Assembly: GCF_028707975.1 (NCBI RefSeq)
Contig: NZ_JAQVZX010000014.1
Coordinates: 1-37,787, forward strand
Direction of reading: 5' to 3'
Source of the DNA: Syntrophomonas sp.
GTDB taxonomy: Bacteria > Bacillota > Syntrophomonadia > Syntrophomonadales > Syntrophomonadaceae
DNA length: 37,787 bases
Both the position numbers and the translations under genes were made by a program. Below the pieces are notes generated by a model, which was not told the origin of the DNA, did not search any database, and saw only the letters and a program-made list of their open reading frames with translations. This document shows, one piece after another, positions 32,598-37,787 of the stretch. Numbering within the stretch: the stretch's first letter is position 1; every line of letters starts with the position of its first letter.

Positions 32598-33449
32598 GTG
32601 TTGACCATCAGCGAAGTGGCCGGCCGCTTTAATATCAGCAATCGCCAGGTGCATGAACTTATGGATTACGGCTATCTCACGGTGGCTCAGGTGGAGCGGA
32701 AAGATAATCGCGGCATCAGTTTTCTTTTTTCGGAGCAAGAAATAGAAACCCTGGATATCCCTTCGCTATTAGCCGAGATAAAGGAGAAAAGGGAGCGTAA
32801 TGAAAAGCCCCGCTACCAGGGTTCATCAGATATAAGGAAAATATTGAAGGCCTTCAATTATTATGATCGTTTTTTGGAGGAGATTGAAGACTACCCAGAA
32901 GCCGAGCTTCTTAAAGCCTGTTTTCATCTTTTTCATCTCAACCACTACGCTAAAAGCTACCCGGAGCTTAGTAACAACCTCTACCAGCTAAAGGCCAGAG
33001 TTCTTAAGAAAATCTACCGGGAGAATCAGGCCAAATTCAAGGTGCTCTATTTATTGGGAGCGGATAAAGAGAAAGTCTGGCTTTGTGAAGATTGCAAAGA
33101 AGCAGCCCACTCCCGAGGGGTCTCTTATAATCGCTTTATAAGAGAGGAAGCGTATTGCTCCAAGTGTTATATTCAGTCGGTGGAAAAGGAATATTACTCT
33201 CTGCTGGAGTTTATACTGCGGGTGGGAGATTATCGCTTTATCTTCCATAGCCCCCGTTCACTCGCTGCTGCCTGGGTGGATAATTTGCCTGAACTACCCT
33301 GCGAAGTTCGCCAGGAGGGCTTTTATGTAGACAGAATGTACCTTTACGGTCGCCGGGTAACAGCGGTGGAAGAGAGGGTTTTCCCCCTGGAAATGATCAA
33401 AGAGAAATTAATGGCGTATCTGGGGAGAGATCCGGATACCAATGATTAA
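32598..33449 (+). CDS. HTH (MerR-like) protein with zinc-ribbon-like cysteines, function unknown
   Basis: SEVAGRFNISNRQVHELMDYGYL; CxxC pairs WLCEDC...YCSKC. Confidence 0.7.
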   Translation: MLTISEVAGRFNISNRQVHELMDYGYLTVAQVERKDNRGISFLFSEQEIETLDIPSLLAEIKEKRERNEKPRYQGSSDIRKILKAFNYYDRFLEEIEDYPEAELLKACFHLFHLNHYAKSYPELSNNLYQLKARVLKKIYRENQAKFKVLYLLGADKEKVWLCEDCKEAAHSRGVSYNRFIREEAYCSKCYIQSVEKEYYSLLEFILRVGDYRFIFHSPRSLAAAWVDNLPELPCEVRQEGFYVDRMYLYGRRVTAVEERVFPLEMIKEKLMAYLGRDPDTND

Positions 33450-33689
33450 AATTTCCTTGTTCGCATACATCCAAGCCTTCAATCCGTTTCGTTATGTTTT
33501 TTTATCGTTGCTTGTGCCCTGGGAGCACCGGAGGTTATGGCCAGGTGAGGGGATTAAGTTCCCTGATAAAACCTGGTGGATTAAGACACTTGCGATGGAG
33601 ACGAAATCAATGTATAATGGCATAGTGCCAAAGGCTCAAGAGAAGTTGCCGGCAGCATATCTAGAAGTTAATAAAAGTTAATATTTGCT

Positions 33690-33786
<97 letters not shown>

Positions 33787-33798
33787 AAAGATTTATCA

Positions 33799-33828
33799 GG
33801 GGGTTTCGGAATTGTGTCCGAAACCCCC
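33799..33828 (+). terminator. Terminator after tRNA-Ser(GGA)
   Basis: GGGGGTTTCGGA...TCCGAAACCCCC followed by TTTT. Confidence 0.8.
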
Positions 33829-33925
33829 TTTTGATATTTTTTACAAATGGCAGGACGGGAGTAGCCGAAATAGGAGAGAATAGCCGAGAATAGGTAAGAT
33901 GAAAATGGTTATTGCATTAAAACAT

Positions 33926-34225
33926 CTACACAACCTTTGGCATATCGTCCCAGGTCCTGCCCAACAGCTTGCGACCATTTTTCTTTTTGTTGACCCCGCC
34001 CCACTGCTTAAAGTAGAAGGCCAATCCTTGATAATCACACGAATCCTTTATTGACAGGACCCAGTCCGTTTTAATTTCTCTGGACTTGGGACCGCTTTCC
34101 CCGCCGACTATAGCCCAATGAATACCATGGGAGCGGACCCCGGAAGGATACCCTGCCCGGTCATAGCAGGAGATAACTCCAGCTATCTGTTTACTGTAAC
34201 GTTGTGTAAGCAACATCGTTTTCAC
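33926..34225 (-). pseudogene. C-terminal fragment of DUF5131 (phage Gp37/Gp68-like) protein
   Basis: [44 protein letters not shown]-terminal Cys-rich half missing. Confidence 0.7.
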
Positions 34226-34541
34226 TCCATGCTGTGATATTTTCTGGCATATTTCAGCATGGAATATTAAAATCCTTTTTGGTTCCGGCTATGCCGGGTT
34301 AGGAAAAGCTGGATAATAAAGAACTTGATTCTAAAAATATGATAAAATATGATAAGTAATGGTAACGTGGGTAAAATAAAAAACAATGGATAAGCAAGAT
34401 TTACTTAGTGTTTATTAAAATAGATCGGGTTTTCTTCAAAAATAAGCGGCTTGATTACTAGCGGGAGTTTTTCGGATAGCATCCGGAAAGGGAAATCAAG
34501 CTGTTATTGCCCCGAAAGATCTCTTTGGATGGGGGTGTAGT

Positions 34542-35720
34542 ATGAGACAACAGCCATTTATAAGTCCACGCTTTGTGGGTAAACGGTTTTCGGAACATTC
34601 CATTCCCCTTGAGTTTCTCAAGGATTTGGCTGTTATCGAAGAAATGATAATAGAGGTAGCTAAATGGCATTTCCGACAGGATCATCCGGATCGAAAACGT
34701 TCTCCGCGTGGTTTTACTGAGGGAATTTCTCTGAACTTGGCTCGAATTAATAGTGGAAGTGCTATTGCTGATATTGTGCTTGTGACAGAAGATCAGGTGC
34801 TTTTCCCGTCTGAAAATCAGATATACTTCCAAAAAGCTCGTAACAGTATTATAAAAGCCATTGGGGCTGCTGAACGAAGCGAATCTGTCCACAGTTATCT
34901 TCCGGAAAATTTATTAGGATACTTTGATCGTTTTGGGCGAAGTTTGAAGAATGAAGAAGCAATTGAGTTTTGTACTCCGGATTTAAATGAAACATCAAAA
35001 CTTAATAAGAATAGTAGACGTCGCCTAATTCTTGCCTCATCTCAAGTCCAAGAACTTACCGAAGAGGTAACAATCAGGGGAATTATACCAGAAGCGGATC
35101 AAGGCAAAAAAACATTCCAAATTATGACGAGGGATGGATCAAAACTTGTTGCACCTATGGAACCTCAGCACCGAGATACTGTTTTAGAAGCTTTCAATGG
35201 CTTTGAAAATGGTTTGCATGTTTTATTGCATGGTATCGGTAAATTCAATCGTTTAGATAAGCTACAAAGCATTGAATTGGTAGAACACATAGGCATATTG
35301 GATCCTAATGATATTGCGGCAAGAATTGAAGAACTCAATGAACTAGGAGATGGTTGGTTCAATGGCTTTGGTTTTGCACTTAATAAAGAAGGATTAGTAT
35401 GGCTACTTAATAAGTTTGATACCTATTATCCCGAAGAACTACTTCTTCCCTATCTCTACCCCACTGCTGAGGGCAAAGTACAAGCAGAATGGACAATCGC
35501 AAACATTGAGATTTCTTTAGAAATAGATATTGAAAATCATCAAGGTGAATGGCAGAGCTTGGAAATGACACAGCTCAATGAGTGTTTCAAAGAACTAAAT
35601 TTGAATAATGAGGAAGACTGGCAGTGGGTTACTGCAAAGATCAGGAGTCTTTTACAGGTCGGGGAAGGTCATCATCGTGATACAAGAACTCTACCATATA
35701 GGCTTCCTTTGGGGAACTAA
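34542..35720 (+). CDS. Conserved accessory protein of unknown function (392 aa)
   Basis: Long open frame; beta-rich central segment (EEVTIRGIIPEADQGKKTFQIMTRDGSKL...) and YLYPTAEGKVQAEWTIANIEISLEI C-terminal module. Confidence 0.75.
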   Translation: MRQQPFISPRFVGKRFSEHSIPLEFLKDLAVIEEMIIEVAKWHFRQDHPDRKRSPRGFTEGISLNLARINSGSAIADIVLVTEDQVLFPSENQIYFQKARNSIIKAIGAAERSESVHSYLPENLLGYFDRFGRSLKNEEAIEFCTPDLNETSKLNKNSRRRLILASSQVQELTEEVTIRGIIPEADQGKKTFQIMTRDGSKLVAPMEPQHRDTVLEAFNGFENGLHVLLHGIGKFNRLDKLQSIELVEHIGILDPNDIAARIEELNELGDGWFNGFGFALNKEGLVWLLNKFDTYYPEELLLPYLYPTAEGKVQAEWTIANIEISLEIDIENHQGEWQSLEMTQLNECFKELNLNNEEDWQWVTAKIRSLLQVGEGHHRDTRTLPYRLPLGN

Positions 35721-36040
35721 AAGCCGCAACTATTGTTCCCTCTTCCCCGGTTTTCAGCCCTAATTTGGGAAAATCAACAGTTAATCTAACTGCATCAAAT
35801 TCCTTAAATTTCCCCCTTTATCAGCTTAACAAAAACCGTTATCATTCTGGGATAATCACTGTCCGATTCATATAGCCATCTACTGGAAGATGACGAGCTT
35901 TGGACGGGAGGAATGTAGGGATGGCGGTTACTGCTACGATTGCCAGCCTTTTCGGTCTCTTGACGTCTTTTTCAGCCATGGTTATGTAAAAAAACCTTTG
36001 ATTCTATAGATCAGGTTTTAGACAGTGTGTTAGCCAGGAA

Positions 36041-36094
36041 TTAATAGGACCCCGACCGTTTAAAGAAGCGGAGGACGTTTTTCACTGCGTTATA
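36041..36094 (+). repeat. Dispersed hairpin repeat copy 3 (truncated)
   Basis: TTAATAGGACCCCGACCGTTTAAAGAAGCGGAGGACGTTTTTCACTGCGTTATA. Confidence 0.75.
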
Positions 36095-36200
36095 TTGGCT
36101 TGACACTCCAAAGCTGAAACATTGGGATACTCAAGGAAGGGAAACTTGACAACTCGAGCAGCAAAGTCTAATATAAAATTATATTTTAGAAAAGTCGGAA

Positions 36201-37430
36201 GTGATGCGGGTGTATATAAAAAGGGCGTTGGAACAAAGCGTTATAAATATTTCAAGTAGTTTCCCGGTTGTACTGCTTACCGGAGCAAGACAAGTGGGCA
36301 AAACAACGATGCTGAAAAAGCTGGGGGGAGAGAAACGCAGCTATGTTACCTTGGATGATCCTATGGTGAGAGAACTGGCGGTTACAGATCCGGCTCTATT
36401 TTTACAAAGATATACTCCACCTTTGCTTATTGATGAAATACAATATGCACCACAACTATTACCATATATCAAAATAATGGTTGACAGAGAGCGTAAAAAT
36501 GGTCAGTTTTGGCTAACGGGTTCGCAGGTGTTTCATTTAATGAAAGGGGTAAGTGAATCACTGGCAGGCAGGGTTGGAATTGTTAATTTGCTGGGTTTAT
36601 CCCGTGCGGAAGTTATGGATCAAAGCCATCATAGTGGATTTGTTCCGCAGAGTAACGAACTAAAAAACATAAATAAACTGGCGATGCCTCTGGATTTAAA
36701 AACGCTATATGAGGAGATCTACAGAGGCGGCATGCCGGCTGTTTTTGTTGATAAAAAAATAAATTTGGAAATCTTTTTTTCTTCTTATGTGCAGACTTAT
36801 TTGGAGCGTGATATAAAGGATTTAACCCAGGTAGGGGACGAACTGGTCTTTTTTCGTTTTTTGACTGCGGCAGCAGCGAGAACGGCTCAGGAAGTGAATT
36901 ACGCATCATTAGCCGGTGATGTCGGGATCAGTGAGCCAACGGCTAAACAATGGCTGTCGATTTTGGTATCTTCGGGAATAGTCTACTTGCTGGAACCTTA
37001 CTTTAATAACACCTTAAAACGGCTTATAAAAAGACCTAAGATGTATTTTCTTGATACTGGTTTATGCGCCTATTTGACCAAGTGGACGAGTGCAGAAACA
37101 TTAGAAGTGGGTGCAATGTCCGGGGCCTTTTTTGAGACCTGGGTGGTTACGGAAATAATAAAAAGTTACTATTTTCAAGGTAAGAGACCACCGCTTTGTT
37201 ATTATCGGGATAAGGATCAAAAGGAGATTGATTTATTAATTATTGAGGATAATAAGGTATATCCCCTGGAGATTAAAAAAAGCGCCAATCCTGGCAGAGA
37301 GACCATTAAGCATTTTGCGGTTCTTGCCAGAACTCCATTAGAAATAGCTGGTGGAGGCATCATTTGTTTGTGCAATGACTTGATACCCATCAACGAACAG
37401 TATTGGTTTATACCGGTTAAAGTTCTGTAG
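36201..37430 (+). CDS. AAA ATPase with DUF4143 domain
   Basis: LLTGARQVGKTTML Walker A, PLLIDEIQYAPQLLPYIK, DQKEIDLLI. Confidence 0.95.
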   Translation: MMRVYIKRALEQSVINISSSFPVVLLTGARQVGKTTMLKKLGGEKRSYVTLDDPMVRELAVTDPALFLQRYTPPLLIDEIQYAPQLLPYIKIMVDRERKNGQFWLTGSQVFHLMKGVSESLAGRVGIVNLLGLSRAEVMDQSHHSGFVPQSNELKNINKLAMPLDLKTLYEEIYRGGMPAVFVDKKINLEIFFSSYVQTYLERDIKDLTQVGDELVFFRFLTAAAARTAQEVNYASLAGDVGISEPTAKQWLSILVSSGIVYLLEPYFNNTLKRLIKRPKMYFLDTGLCAYLTKWTSAETLEVGAMSGAFFETWVVTEIIKSYYFQGKRPPLCYYRDKDQKEIDLLIIEDNKVYPLEIKKSANPGRETIKHFAVLARTPLEIAGGGIICLCNDLIPINEQYWFIPVKVL

Positions 37431-37482
37431 CTGTGAGGGTAAACATTTCTCTTAGATAAATGAAATTGAACGGAGTTTTGAG

Positions 37483-37787
37483 ATGGCTAAAATTGAACTT
37501 ATTGCTACCGCTACCTTTGGGCTGGAAGCTATTGTAGCTCGGGAAGTGCGTAAACTGGGTTTTGACGAGGTGAAGGTGGAAAATGCCCGGGTTACCTTCC
37601 CGGCCTCCCGGGCGGATATCTGTCGGGCCAATCTCTGGCTGCGCAGTGCTGACCGGGTGTTGGTCAAGATGGGAGAATTCCCGGCCCGTTCTTTTACTGA
37701 GCTTTTTGATCAGACCCGCGAATTACCCTGGTCTGATTGGCTGCCGGTCAACGCTAACTTCCCGGTGCAGGGAAAGTCCATCCGCTC
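37483..37787 (+). CDS. THUMP-domain class I SAM-dependent RNA methyltransferase (RlmL/YpsC type), truncated by window end
   Basis: MAKIELIATATFGLEAIVAREVRKLGFDEVKVENARVTFPASRADICRANLWLRSADRVLVKMGEF. Confidence 0.88.
   Translation, partial: MAKIELIATATFGLEAIVAREVRKLGFDEVKVENARVTFPASRADICRANLWLRSADRVLVKMGEFPARSFTELFDQTRELPWSDWLPVNANFPVQGKSIR

Overview
Firmicutes chromosomal origin region; gene content and codon style suggest a Syntrophomonas-like clostridium (inference, not searched). Minus strand from the left: part of a group II intron, then the rpmH-rnpA-yidD-yidC-jag operon. Plus strand: oriC with DnaA boxes, dnaA, dnaN, recF, remB-like, gyrB, gyrA, pdxS, then a serine module (T-box with a UCC specifier, class V aminotransferase, serA, serS, two tRNA-Ser, one tRNA-Arg). 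From about 17.3 kb the window is an accessory/erosion zone between conserved genes (tadA, rmuC, pgeF, an RlmL-type methyltransferase). It holds a RAYT transposase with a perfect 21-bp flanking inverted repeat, RelB/RelE-type and DUF4258/YgiT-HTH toxin-antitoxin pairs, and an orphan BrxE-like gene split at a G8 tract. It also holds fragments of an IS4-type transposase, a GltB1-type amidotransferase, a tautomerase, an integrase, an excisionase and a DUF5131 protein. Two DUF4143 ATPases, a PAS-GGDEF-HD-GYP/FIST pair, a MITE-like family (73-bp and about 407-bp forms) and a three-copy hairpin repeat resembling IS200/IS605 ends complete the region. Four tRNA-Ser genes (UGA, GCU, CGA, GGA) plus one truncated tRNA-Ser lie within about 17 kb. 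No CRISPR array was seen. All family calls are from reading the sequence; no searches were run.
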